A stretch of DNA of 37,597 bases from Verrucomicrobiota bacterium (GTDB lineage Bacteria > Verrucomicrobiota > Verrucomicrobiia > Opitutales > Puniceicoccaceae): assembly GCA_038744685.1 (NCBI GenBank), contig JBCDMB010000027.1, positions 1-37,597 of the forward strand, read 5' to 3'. Shown one piece after another: positions 1 to 8,538 of the stretch. Numbering within the stretch: position 1 is the first letter of the stretch; each line of letters starts with the position of its first letter. The position numbers and the translations under genes are program-made. Below the pieces are notes generated by a model. The model was given only the letters and a program-made list of their open reading frames with translations. It searched no databases and was not told the DNA's origin.

Positions 1-47
1 ACTCTCGGGGGTGCTCTGGTGGCACTGATCCTTCGCCCTCAGATATA

Positions 48-75
48 GCGGGGGGCGGGTCCCCCCCCCCCCCGC
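48..75. repeat. G-run/C13 homopolymer hairpin
   Basis: A run of six G, then GGG, is followed directly by thirteen consecutive C (61-73), bracketed by GC dinucleotides. The G and C blocks can pair into a very stable hairpin. It lies about 105 bases beyond the stop of the minus-strand RND pump gene, so it could act as a 3' structure, but no T-run follows on either strand. The rest of 1-179 shows no supportable gene. The tract length could also be a sequencing or assembly artefact. Confidence 0.55.
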
Positions 76-179
76 TCCTTACTTCCGAAGTTAACGAAAA
101 CAGCAACCAAGCGTTTTTAACATCGATTGAAATCGCACTATAGTCCATTGAAGGCTCGGATTCTTGATCTGGACAAAGC

Positions 180-3100
180 CTAACTGACCTGTCCCACGCT
201 TCGCCCCTTCACCCGATACACGAGGGACAGAACCAAATTCAATAAGGAAGGCAGGAACACCAAGGTGACTGCAGTCGAGAATAACAAACCAAACAAGACA
301 ATTGCCCCTACACCCCGATACAGCTCAGTCCCTTCCCCGGGGAATAATACCAGCGGCAAAATTCCGACGACTGTTGTCGTGGTGGACATCAAGATCGGGC
401 GAAGTCGCAAGAGCGTCGCCTCCTTGATCGCCGCCGAGACCTCTGCACCTGCCCGCAAGCCATCCATTGTCCGACTAACGATGAGTATCGGATTGTTCAC
501 CACTGTCCCAAGCAGGATCAAAAACCCAAGCATAGTAATCATGTCAAAAGACTGCTGAATCGGTGCGAGGCCAAAAAAGGGAAGAACCGAGCCCGCAACA
601 TTCAGCAACCAGAGACCTCCAATTCCTCCGGCAATCCCAATCGGAACCGTCGTTAGAATCAGAAGAGGAAACCCCCAGTGCGAAAAGACCGCTGTCAGCA
701 GCAGGTAGGAAAGAACGAGCGCGATCGCAAAATTGCCCGTGAGAGACTCCCGAGTCTTTTGCAACTGATCTCCCGCTCCGGTCACATCGATTGAGACGTC
801 GTCCGGTATTTCACCTGCATCACGAAGAGCCTCTACAAGATCCCGCTGAACCATCTCCACTGCAATTTCAAGAGGGACATTTCTGGGGGGAATGACGTTA
901 ATCGTGACGGCACGATCTCCATTTAAGCGACGAATGGCCGAAGTGTCGGCCCGCTCCAAAATATCTGCCACCGCACCTACCGTCGTGACTCCACCGACCG
1001 GAGCAAAGAGCGGCATGCCACGCAATTCGTCGAGGGACTCGGCCTCCCTCCCTTCACCCGAAACGAAGACGTCTACTCGGTCGCCATCGAGGAGGAATTC
1101 GTCCACGTAGGCACCATCTGTCAAAGCAGCCACCGAGAACCCAAACGACTCATTCGTAAAACCCAATTCCGCGAGGTAGTCCCAATTCGGATGAACCTCG
1201 ACCATTGGCTGCTGGAGAGTTAGCGCGCTCGGATCAGAATTCAGCGAAGGATTATCAAAAATCTCTTCTGCTTTCCGAAAGGCTGCGCCTGCCACTTCGT
1301 AGATATCCGTCAACTCCGGTCCCGAAATATCCAGGTTTACACTCCGCGAACCTCCATCGTTACTACTGATGATCGAGCCACGCGAGGTGAAGCTTCTTAG
1401 TCCCGGGTAGTTCGAGATGAAATCCTCTAGTGCCACACCCAGTTGATCCACCCGTCTCGGATTGACGGTCTCCGCGACCATAAAGATCGATTCCGCACTA
1501 GCGTTCACAAGAATCCAATCAATGATCGGGATTTCCTGATCATCAACAGCGTCCGGGCCAACATTGGACGCAAAGTAGGGAGAAAACTCTGCGAGAAGCT
1601 CCTGCACAATTTCATCCATCGTTGAAAGATTGTAGCCCGGAGGCGCGCTCACCCTGGTAAAAATTTTCGCCTCCTCACCCTCCGGCAGGTATTCAGCAGG
1701 AGGGGTGAGAAAGTAAATGATCGCTCCACTGGTCAATACGACCAAGCCAACACCGGACAAAGCCCAGGAGCGAGACCCGCTCAATCTCCCCACCAGTCCA
1801 GAAAACAACCCCGATATACCCGTTGAGCCTCTGCCTCCGGTCCCAATCGACTTCAAATGAACGCTCGCCGTTGGGATGACCGAAATCGCCACCAACATCG
1901 AAGCAATGATCGCAGCCGAGATCGCTATAGCGATGTCTGAGAACAGCTCGCCTGCCTCCTCATCAATCAACCAAACCGGCGCAAACACGATCACGGTGGT
2001 CATCGTTGAGGCAAGCACCGAAGACCAGACTTCCCTCACGCCAAATAACGCAGATTCCATTGCTTTACGACCTGCCCTTCTCTGCTTCTCAATCGATTCC
2101 AATACGACGATCGCGTTGTCCAAAGTCATGCCGATCGCAAAGGCGATACCCGCTAGCGAGATCACGTTGATCGTCCGGCCGAAAACAATAAGTCCTATGA
2201 ATCCTGCAATGGTGCAGGCCGGGATTCCTGCCACACAGATTGCGGTCGCGGGAAATGAGCGCAGAAAGCAAAAGAGGACGAGGGTCGCAGCGATTGCACC
2301 TATGGCCAAATTTCGCCAAACGTTTGCAATCGATGCCTCGACGTAGCGAACATCGTCGGACGTCTTCAAAAGCTCGAGATCTAGAGGCGCAAGGATCTGC
2401 CGATTGATCTCAGAAACCGTCTCGGCCATGGCATTCTTGATATCGATTACATTCGATCCGACCTCTCGGTAGACGAAGAGCTGGATCGCCAATCGCCCAT
2501 CGAGATACGCGCGACGAACCGGCTCGTAAAGTCCCAGCTCCACCGTCGCAACCTCACCAAGCGTTGTAACCGCATCGCCATCTCGGCGTAGCACAACCTC
2601 CGGTAGATCCAGAGGATCATCGAGTCGACCGATGGTTCGAACCAAGTAACGCCGCTTCCCCTCATCGATATCGCCCGCGGAGATATCGGCATTTCGATCT
2701 CTCAAAGCAGAACGAACATCTGACAAGGTAAGACCCGCTGCAGCCAGCCGAGGAAGATCGACTTGGATTTGAATCTGGCGCTGTGGAGCACCCCTGACAT
2801 CTACCTGCGAGACACCGGGCACCCGCTCCATCCTCGGGCGGACGCGGTTCTCCACAAAGTCCCTTAATTGAAGAATGTCCTCAGGACTCCTCGTTCCCGA
2901 AGTATCGTAAACACCGTAGAACATGAACGCATTGTCCGAAAACGAAGAAGCAACGACTCTCGGTTCATCCACGTTCTCCGGATACGACGGAACCTGGCTG
3001 AGTGCGTTAATCACCCGGATAAGCGCATCGTTGACGTCGACGGACGATGGAAACTCGATCTCGATCGACGCCCTTCCGAAAGTTGCCGTGGAGACCATCC

Positions 3101-3329
3101 GGCTCACCCCGGTTACTGATCGAAGGTAGTCTTCCTGCTGAATGAGGATCTCCTTTTCAACATCCTGCGGAGTCGCACCGCGCCACGAGGTGATAATCGT
3201 AATCGTCCTTACCTCCAGATCCGGGATCATCTGGACCGGGATGCGAAAAGCCGCTGCTATTCCAAGGACACAAATAAGGAGGGTGAAAACGGCGACTTGG
3301 ACGCCGTGTTTGATACACCAATCGAACAT
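180..3329 (-). CDS. RND family efflux pump, inner-membrane permease (AcrB/HAE1-like)
   Basis: The 1049-residue product has the normal length and layout of a tripartite RND drug or metabolite pump: a first membrane helix near residues 10-30, a large periplasmic porter domain, a helix bundle, a second porter domain and a second bundle. It would export substrates from periplasm or inner membrane using the proton gradient. The fourth-helix motif near residue 403 reads IGMTLDNAIVVLE, so the first of the two AcrB aspartates is kept and the second is Asn. The tenth-helix motif near 944 reads VNNPILIV and lacks the AcrB lysine; both variants are common in non-AcrB HAE1 subgroups. The stop lies 3 bases from nothing downstream, while the adaptor gene ends only 3 bases upstream of its start, so the two are an operon. 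No TolC-like outer-membrane gene is present. Substrate cannot be told from sequence. Confidence 0.95.
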   Translation of the reverse strand: MFDWCIKHGVQVAVFTLLICVLGIAAAFRIPVQMIPDLEVRTITIITSWRGATPQDVEKEILIQQEDYLRSVTGVSRMVSTATFGRASIEIEFPSSVDVNDALIRVINALSQVPSYPENVDEPRVVASSFSDNAFMFYGVYDTSGTRSPEDILQLRDFVENRVRPRMERVPGVSQVDVRGAPQRQIQIQVDLPRLAAAGLTLSDVRSALRDRNADISAGDIDEGKRRYLVRTIGRLDDPLDLPEVVLRRDGDAVTTLGEVATVELGLYEPVRRAYLDGRLAIQLFVYREVGSNVIDIKNAMAETVSEINRQILAPLDLELLKTSDDVRYVEASIANVWRNLAIGAIAATLVLFCFLRSFPATAICVAGIPACTIAGFIGLIVFGRTINVISLAGIAFAIGMTLDNAIVVLESIEKQRRAGRKAMESALFGVREVWSSVLASTMTTVIVFAPVWLIDEEAGELFSDIAIAISAAIIASMLVAISVIPTASVHLKSIGTGGRGSTGISGLFSGLVGRLSGSRSWALSGVGLVVLTSGAIIYFLTPPAEYLPEGEEAKIFTRVSAPPGYNLSTMDEIVQELLAEFSPYFASNVGPDAVDDQEIPIIDWILVNASAESIFMVAETVNPRRVDQLGVALEDFISNYPGLRSFTSRGSIISSNDGGSRSVNLDISGPELTDIYEVAGAAFRKAEEIFDNPSLNSDPSALTLQQPMVEVHPNWDYLAELGFTNESFGFSVAALTDGAYVDEFLLDGDRVDVFVSGEGREAESLDELRGMPLFAPVGGVTTVGAVADILERADTSAIRRLNGDRAVTINVIPPRNVPLEIAVEMVQRDLVEALRDAGEIPDDVSIDVTGAGDQLQKTRESLTGNFAIALVLSYLLLTAVFSHWGFPLLILTTVPIGIAGGIGGLWLLNVAGSVLPFFGLAPIQQSFDMITMLGFLILLGTVVNNPILIVSRTMDGLRAGAEVSAAIKEATLLRLRPILMSTTTTVVGILPLVLFPGEGTELYRGVGAIVLFGLLFSTAVTLVFLPSLLNLVLSLVYRVKGRSVGQVS

Positions 3330-3332
3330 GAC

Positions 3333-4427
3333 CTATTCTGTGGTCCGTGTAGCTGGATTTCCGGATTCAACAATTCGAACCATCTGACCCTCACGCAGCG
3401 ACTCGTTTCCCCGGACCACCACCCTATCCGCTGCAGAAAGCCCGTCGAGAACAACCGCGTTCTTGCCGAGCGAGGACCCCAGTTGGACCGCACGCGAGCG
3501 CGCCTCCAAACCTCCGTCAACTTCGGTCAAAGTCCAGACGGACGCCTCTCCTCTTTCGTCCCGGATGATCGCATCGCGAGGAATCACGAGAGTCTTCTCA
3601 CTAGTTTGAGGACGGAAAACCGCAACTGCAGACATACCCGGCTTTAGGATCTCAGGAGGATTCTCAATGGCGATTCGAACGAGAAATGTGCGGGTTCCCG
3701 GATCGACCACCGGACCCAGTGCATCAACGCGGCCTTCTATTGCTACATCAGGAAGACCCTGAACAGTCACAAGAACAGATTCGGTCGAAAGAGCCTCATT
3801 GATTTTTTCCTGAGGAACCCGGACTTCGAGACGAAGGTTGTCCCCGACAAAGTACGCCACTGGAGAACCGGTCTCCACCCACTCTCCCAATTCAGTCCGC
3901 TTATCAGCGATTTTACCCGGAAACGGGGCGACCACAGCATGGCGCCGAATCCGCTCTTCTCCCACCGCAAGCTCAGCCGCCGCCCGCTCCACCCGGATCT
4001 TCGCCGTCTCATACTCGTTCTGGCGGGTGAGCCTTACCGAACGCGGAAGTCCTGTGTCTCCTAAATCGACAGCTTCATCAAAAAGTCTCTTCGCTTCCTC
4101 CATTTCGGACTTTGCCTCCGCCAACGATGCTTTACGAAGACCTAGGTCCATTTCCGCGAGAGTCGTATCGAGCTGAACGATGGTCTGCCCTTCCTCAAAG
4201 TGATCGCCCACTTCGAAATCGGCCTCTTGGACGAGACCCGGCAAACGGGGAGACAACAAAGTCTGTCGCCGCGCCGCAACCGTCCCCGTGTAAGCACTAC
4301 TCGCTGACTCTGCGCTAAATGTAGGAACGGCGACTGACACGGGCGTCTCCTCCGACTCCGCGGGATTAACGAACAAGCCAAGACTTATCAGAGACAAAAA
4401 AAGCGAACGGGCGTTTAAGACTGTCAT
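3333..4427 (-). CDS. RND efflux periplasmic adaptor (membrane fusion protein)
   Basis: This adaptor would join the RND pump encoded immediately downstream to an outer-membrane channel. I chose the ATG at 4427 (364 residues) because it begins directly with a signal-peptide-like segment (MTVLNARSLFLSLISLGLF); a longer reading frame to 4577 adds 50 polar residues that look non-coding. After the signal there is a split lipoyl/biotinyl half-motif (SPRLPGLVQEADFEVGDHFEEG), a helical hairpin rich in Ala/Glu/Arg, the return lipoyl half (VVAPFPGKIADKRTELGEWV), and the beta-barrel and membrane-proximal domains. Gene order adaptor then pump, 3 bases apart, is the usual one. A purine-rich GAGGAG sequence lies about 15 bases before the chosen start. 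Confidence 0.92.
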   Translation of the reverse strand: MTVLNARSLFLSLISLGLFVNPAESEETPVSVAVPTFSAESASSAYTGTVAARRQTLLSPRLPGLVQEADFEVGDHFEEGQTIVQLDTTLAEMDLGLRKASLAEAKSEMEEAKRLFDEAVDLGDTGLPRSVRLTRQNEYETAKIRVERAAAELAVGEERIRRHAVVAPFPGKIADKRTELGEWVETGSPVAYFVGDNLRLEVRVPQEKINEALSTESVLVTVQGLPDVAIEGRVDALGPVVDPGTRTFLVRIAIENPPEILKPGMSAVAVFRPQTSEKTLVIPRDAIIRDERGEASVWTLTEVDGGLEARSRAVQLGSSLGKNAVVLDGLSAADRVVVRGNESLREGQMVRIVESGNPATRTTE

Positions 4428-4763
4428 CGACGGCGACGATACTCTCCTCTCAGGAGTTTGTTTGCAAGAATCTAGGACCCCTAGAAAATCCAACCGATAA
4501 CAATTTTCAGATGAGCGGAGGATTTCTTGGATTAGAGACTCCCGCTTCGCTTGAAACGAAGTTACTCGCTCACTCAAAAATCGCTTTTACAATTCCGGTA
4601 AGGCGAATCACAGTATTCTGACATTACTCCTCGATGTTTTGTAGTTTTTACTTTGGGCCCGGGCGTCTTCCAGCTGACCAATGGGTGGCGTTCGCAATCC
4701 TACAAAGAACCAACCCCTTGAAACCTCTCGATTCAACGACTGTCCCCTCTAATCACACCCCTA
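4428..4763. other. Divergent intergenic region between RND adaptor and sugar dehydrogenase
   Basis: About 336 bases separate the two divergent starts, so promoters for both should be here. The left half is an open extension of the adaptor frame that I judge non-coding. I see no convincing palindrome or clear sigma70 pair that I would place with confidence. Confidence 0.4.
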
Positions 4764-6200
4764 ATGGTCCTCCCGAGAAAACCACACCGAATGGTAACCC
4801 GAAGGCTGTGGTACCTAGCTCTTTCACCTCTAGCTTTAGCCAGCCTCTTCGGTTCGGAATCTTTCAATGATATCCCTCAGGGTCGCGAGCTCTACACGCA
4901 GTGGTGTGTCGGCTGTCATGGGGCGAAACATGAAGGAGGTCTCGGAGGGTCGCTGGTCAACGATCCGTTCAAGCAAGTCGGGAGGACAATCGGATTCTTG
5001 GAATATGTAAAAGAGGGAAATCTGGAAGTAGGAATGCCATCTTTCGAAGCAATGCTCACTGACAACCAAATATTGAGCATCGCTCACTACATTGCTCATA
5101 TTCGAAAGAACGGTATCGATGCACCACTCGAGCCGAAAATCTTGGCTCAACAACATATTGAGGAAGGGAAAGGAAGCCATGACTTTGCTGTTGAGGAAGT
5201 GTTCAAACTAAGTGGAACTCCGTGGGGAATTGATTTTTTCCCAGGAAAAAGCGGTGGTTTGATTACTCATCGCGAAGGCGATCTGAGTCGGTTTGAAAAT
5301 GATCGCGTAGTCGGAACGATTCGGAATGTTCCCCCGGTGCGCACTGGTGGCCAGGCAGGCATGATGGAGGTCGCTTTTCACCCGGAATACGATACGAACG
5401 GTTGGATCTATTTGGCCTATTCGCACGAATCCGAAGCTGCCGGGATGACTCGCGTCGTCCGCGGAAGAATTGAAGATGACCGCTGGGTCGACCAAGAGGT
5501 GATCTTTCAAGCGCAACAAGAGCACTACCTAACTTCGAAGCAACACTGGGGAACGAGAATCGTCTTCACCGATGGCTATCTGTTCTTTGGAATCGGCGAC
5601 CGCGGGAGGATGAACGATGCCCAGGACCTTTCCAAGCCAAACGGCAAAATTCACCGCGTTTATGACGACGGTCGCATCCCGAAAGACAACCCCTTTTCCG
5701 GGGATCGCAAAGCTCTACCATCTATCTGGGCCTATGGAGTCCGCAATCCGCAGGGCCTCGATCTGCACCCTCTGACCGGAGAACTCTGGGAGTCCGAGCA
5801 TGGCCCTCGGGGCGGAGATGAGATCAATGTGATTGAGCGAGGCAAAAATTATGGCTGGCCGGAGATTACTTACGGTATCAATTACAATGGTACGCCAATA
5901 AGCGACCGCCAGAGAGCACCGGGTATGGAGCAACCTAGACACTACTGGACGCCCTCGATAGCAGTTTGCGGAATGGACTTCTACGAAGGCTCTTCGTTTC
6001 CGAATTGGAAATACAACCTTTTCGCGGGAGGACTTAGATCAAATGAATTGCATCGACTGGTTATCGAGGATGGGGAGGTCGTCGAGTCCGAGATCATTCT
6101 CAAGGATGAGGGGCGTATTCGCGATGTCGCCTCAGGTCCAGATGGAGCCCTCTACTTAGTCATGAACGGTCCGAGTCGCCTCGTTCGGCTTGTTCCGTAG
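4764..6200 (+). CDS. Cytochrome c-fused PQQ-dependent aldose sugar dehydrogenase
   Basis: The 478-residue product combines two redox modules. Residues about 35-130 form a class I cytochrome c with one haem site (CVGCH, starting at residue 48). Residues about 145-478 match the soluble glucose/sorbosone dehydrogenase (Asd/YliI) beta-propeller, with motifs FHPEYDTNGWIYLAYS, GYLFFGIGDRG, AYGVRNPQGLDL, ESEHGPRGGDEIN and GKNYGWPEI. It should oxidise aldoses in the periplasm with PQQ and pass electrons through its own haem to a c-type cytochrome. The N-terminus is a signal peptide (MVTRRLWYLALSPLALAS); the true start may be the second ATG at 4791, since neither ATG has a strong ribosome binding site. 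It appears monocistronic. No PQQ synthesis genes are in the window. Substrate is not predictable. Confidence 0.9.
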   Translation: MVLPRKPHRMVTRRLWYLALSPLALASLFGSESFNDIPQGRELYTQWCVGCHGAKHEGGLGGSLVNDPFKQVGRTIGFLEYVKEGNLEVGMPSFEAMLTDNQILSIAHYIAHIRKNGIDAPLEPKILAQQHIEEGKGSHDFAVEEVFKLSGTPWGIDFFPGKSGGLITHREGDLSRFENDRVVGTIRNVPPVRTGGQAGMMEVAFHPEYDTNGWIYLAYSHESEAAGMTRVVRGRIEDDRWVDQEVIFQAQQEHYLTSKQHWGTRIVFTDGYLFFGIGDRGRMNDAQDLSKPNGKIHRVYDDGRIPKDNPFSGDRKALPSIWAYGVRNPQGLDLHPLTGELWESEHGPRGGDEINVIERGKNYGWPEITYGINYNGTPISDRQRAPGMEQPRHYWTPSIAVCGMDFYEGSSFPNWKYNLFAGGLRSNELHRLVIEDGEVVESEIILKDEGRIRDVASGPDGALYLVMNGPSRLVRLVP

Positions 6201-6226
6201 ACGAGAATCAGAATTTCCCAAGGCCT

Positions 6227-6302
6227 TGGAGCCGGAAATCGGATTCGAACCGACGACCTACTCATTACGAATGAGTTGCTCTACCAACTGAGCTATTCCG
6301 GC
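6227..6302 (-). tRNA. tRNA-Thr (anticodon CGT)
   Basis: The minus strand folds into a full cloverleaf: acceptor GCCGGAA with TTCCGGC, D arm GCTC/GAGC, anticodon stem ACTCA/TGAGT with loop TTCGTAA, and T arm with TTCGAAT. The anticodon CGT reads ACG (Thr). The 3' CCA is encoded (6227-6229). It lies between the sugar dehydrogenase and gpsA. Confidence 0.96.
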
Positions 6303-6354
6303 GAACCAAGGCGAGAGGTTCAGCGATCCGAGTTTCGATGACAAGGCCGGAATC

Positions 6355-6370
6355 ATACCAAATTTGGTAT
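6355..6370. repeat. 16-bp perfect palindrome abutting the gpsA stop
   Basis: The sequence ATACCAAATTTGGTAT is its own reverse complement and touches the first base of the gpsA stop codon. It is not followed by a T-run, so a terminator is not well supported; it might be a protein-binding site or chance. Confidence 0.4.
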
Positions 6371-7368
6371 TACTCAGATTTGAGTCTTCGAGCCATCAAA
6401 TCCTGAAGAGCCGTTCCGGGATTTTTCGCCTCGTAGACCAACGAATACACCTCATCCAAAATCGGAGTAGACAATCCGATCTTGCGACAGCGTTCTTGGT
6501 ACAGCTTCACTGCGAGAGCACCTTCTACCACGGTCGATCGATCTTTCAATAAGTCACTCACCAACCCTCCACTTGAAATCATCTCTCCAAAGGTTCGATT
6601 TCGACTCCACTCTCCGTAACTGGTCGCAACCAAATCGCCCAAGCCACTAAGACCACTGAAGGTATCGCGGTTTCCCCCTAGAGCCACACCGATTTCCACC
6701 ATTTCCGCATGACTTCGGGTTAGCAGGGCAGCTTTAGCGTTGTCGCCCAGCCCAAGACCGTCAGCACAGCCACTTGCAATCGCGAAGATGTTTTTAAGGC
6801 TCCCACCGAGCGACACTCCTGTCGGATCCTCCGAAAGATAGAGTCGAAAACAGTCGTCGCTAAAGGCTACCTGCAGGTCCCTCACCCAGTCACTGATTTC
6901 TGAAAACGCAAGAACCGCTGCAAGTGGTAATCTCTGCGCCAATCCACCCGCGTGGGTGGGGCCACTCAAAATTCCCGCAGGATACCATGGCAAGACTTCC
7001 CTCATCACCTCAAAGGGCAGCTCGAGAGTTTCTGGATCGAGGCCCTTACAAACGGCTACGACTGCGGAAATCCCCCAAGAACTACTGCGCGACTGGGCAA
7101 TCTTCTCACACAAGGATCTAAGGCCCTTCGCCGGACAGGCTAGGACCACTAGATCCGCCTCCATCAGGGCGGGCATCACTTCGTGGCCGAGCTGCAGAGA
7201 AGGCGGTATAGGAAATCCCGGAAGATAAACCTTGTTTTCGCGGGATGTCGCCATGTCGGCTGCGTGATCAAGCCTACGCGAAACAAGGGTGACTGTGTGA
7301 CCACGGCGGTCAAAGTGAAGAGCTAGCGCCGTTCCCCATGAACCCGCACCCAAGACTGCGATATTCAT
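6370..7368 (-). CDS. gpsA: NAD(P)-dependent glycerol-3-phosphate dehydrogenase
   Basis: This cytosolic enzyme reduces dihydroxyacetone phosphate to sn-glycerol 3-phosphate for phospholipid synthesis. The 332-residue length is normal for the family. The N-terminal Rossmann motif GAGSWGTALA (residues 7-16) binds NAD(P)H; the family motifs LSGPTHAGGLA, SLGGSLKNIFAIASGCADGL, LGDNAKAALLTRSHAEM and FSGLSGLGDLVAT are present in order, including the catalytic Lys in the LKN segment. The start overlaps the panB stop by four bases, so panB-gpsA is translationally coupled. Confidence 0.97.
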   Translation of the reverse strand: MNIAVLGAGSWGTALALHFDRRGHTVTLVSRRLDHAADMATSRENKVYLPGFPIPPSLQLGHEVMPALMEADLVVLACPAKGLRSLCEKIAQSRSSSWGISAVVAVCKGLDPETLELPFEVMREVLPWYPAGILSGPTHAGGLAQRLPLAAVLAFSEISDWVRDLQVAFSDDCFRLYLSEDPTGVSLGGSLKNIFAIASGCADGLGLGDNAKAALLTRSHAEMVEIGVALGGNRDTFSGLSGLGDLVATSYGEWSRNRTFGEMISSGGLVSDLLKDRSTVVEGALAVKLYQERCRKIGLSTPILDEVYSLVYEAKNPGTALQDLMARRLKSE

Positions 7369-8138
7369 TCCGGGAATCGATTTTCAACCACGTCTTCGCG
7401 GTAGGCCTTCATCGCTCTTGTCATTTGATGGCCAATATCCGCGTACAGCTTGACGAAACCCGGTGCTTTGTCGGTTCCTATTCCCAACAAGTCGTGGCTA
7501 ACAAGAATCTGGCCGTCACAATCTGGACCGCTGCCAATTCCTATAAGAGGTATTCCCATGTTGCCTCGAATTTCGCCGGCCAAAGAACTCTCAATCATCT
7601 CGCCGATGCAGGCAAAGCATCCCGAGGCCTCCACCGATTCAGCGTCTGCTATCAAAGCCTCCGCTTCCTCTTCCGTGCCTCCGTAGCGGCGGTATTTCCC
7701 CTCGACCTGAATCCTCTGCGGCAAAAGGCCGATATGACCCATCACGGGAATCCCCGAGTCTACGAGAAAAGTGCGAAGATCGTAGCGTTCCCGGCCGCCT
7801 TCGAGCTTTACACCTCCAGCACCCATTTGGACCAACTTACGGCAAGCTCGCAGCACATGGTCTCGATTGAGAGAAGCCTCGCCAAAAGGGAGGTCGACCA
7901 CGACAAGGGCATCCGGAACTGCACGTAAAACCGCAGCTGAATGATGTTCCATCATTCTAAAAGTGACAGGCACAGTTGTCGGAAAACCGAGCACCGTGGT
8001 TCCCACCGAATCCCCCACGAGGATCAAATCCATCCCCGCTTCATCCGCAAATACTGCTGATGGGAAGTCGTAGGCGGTAATCGCCACAATTGGTCGATCC
8101 CCTTTCATGGCAGTTATTGTGTTGGTCGTGATTTTCAC
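7365..8138 (-). CDS. panB: 3-methyl-2-oxobutanoate hydroxymethyltransferase
   Basis: PanB transfers a hydroxymethyl group from methylene-tetrahydrofolate to alpha-ketoisovalerate, giving ketopantoate in the pantothenate/CoA pathway. The 257-residue protein is family length and has the Mg-binding and substrate motifs ITAYDFPSAVFADEAGMD, LVGDSVGTTVLGF and GGVKLEGG, followed by GHIGLLPQ and the catalytic Glu in GCFACIGEMI. It is the first gene of a two-gene unit with gpsA (four-base overlap). No panC or panD is nearby. Confidence 0.96.
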   Translation of the reverse strand: MKITTNTITAMKGDRPIVAITAYDFPSAVFADEAGMDLILVGDSVGTTVLGFPTTVPVTFRMMEHHSAAVLRAVPDALVVVDLPFGEASLNRDHVLRACRKLVQMGAGGVKLEGGRERYDLRTFLVDSGIPVMGHIGLLPQRIQVEGKYRRYGGTEEEAEALIADAESVEASGCFACIGEMIESSLAGEIRGNMGIPLIGIGSGPDCDGQILVSHDLLGIGTDKAPGFVKLYADIGHQMTRAMKAYREDVVENRFPE

Positions 8139-8193
8139 TCGATCCGATTAAAATAAAACCTGTAGAGTCGCCCCTGCAACGGTTCGCTTCAAC

Positions 8194-8466
8194 ATGATTT
8201 TTCTCCGTAGATTCTATCGATGGCGCTACTTTCGTCGCCAGAGAGGCAAAAGGTATCGTCCTTTTGGAGGAGCCTCAGGCTATCGAAGGATCTCTTTCGG
8301 TAAGCACCTTGCCCGTTCGACTCGGGAGGGTAAGGAATTCCCGGGATTCCGCGATCGTGTCCAGAGACGAAGAAGACGAGTGATACGAATTGTCTTGTCA
8401 GCGATCGCCCTTCTTTTCCTCGGCTGGATCGTCTACGAGAGTATCTACGGGCTCTCACTCTTCTAA
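8194..8466 (+). CDS. Small very basic protein with C-terminal membrane segment
   Basis: The 90-residue frame is not recognised. About the first 66 residues are strongly Arg/Lys-rich (clusters such as RRQRGKRYR and RRRRRVIR), and residues about 66-84 form one hydrophobic helix (IVLSAIALLFLGWIVYESI). It would be a single-pass inner-membrane protein with a cationic cytoplasmic N-terminus by the positive-inside rule. It lies between divergent panB and the ABC transporter genes, 72 bases upstream of the latter. A real gene is plausible from the clear membrane helix, but the arginine content could also reflect a spurious frame. Confidence 0.5.
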   Translation: MIFLRRFYRWRYFRRQRGKRYRPFGGASGYRRISFGKHLARSTREGKEFPGFRDRVQRRRRRVIRIVLSAIALLFLGWIVYESIYGLSLF

Positions 8467-8538
8467 CGGATCTTCCACTGCGCAACGTCGATAGTTTTTT
8501 GATCGCTCTTTGGCCATCTCGCTACAAGCGTCCGAATT

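Noticed and set aside
1876-2346. 156-residue open frame on plus strand, and others (265-558, 892-1110) antisense to the RND pump
   Set aside because: They are reverse-strand shadows of a strongly supported 1049-residue gene and show low-complexity Ala/Ile/Thr composition without motifs.
7338-7928. 196-residue plus frame opposite panB
   Set aside because: Antisense shadow of panB, which has complete family motifs.
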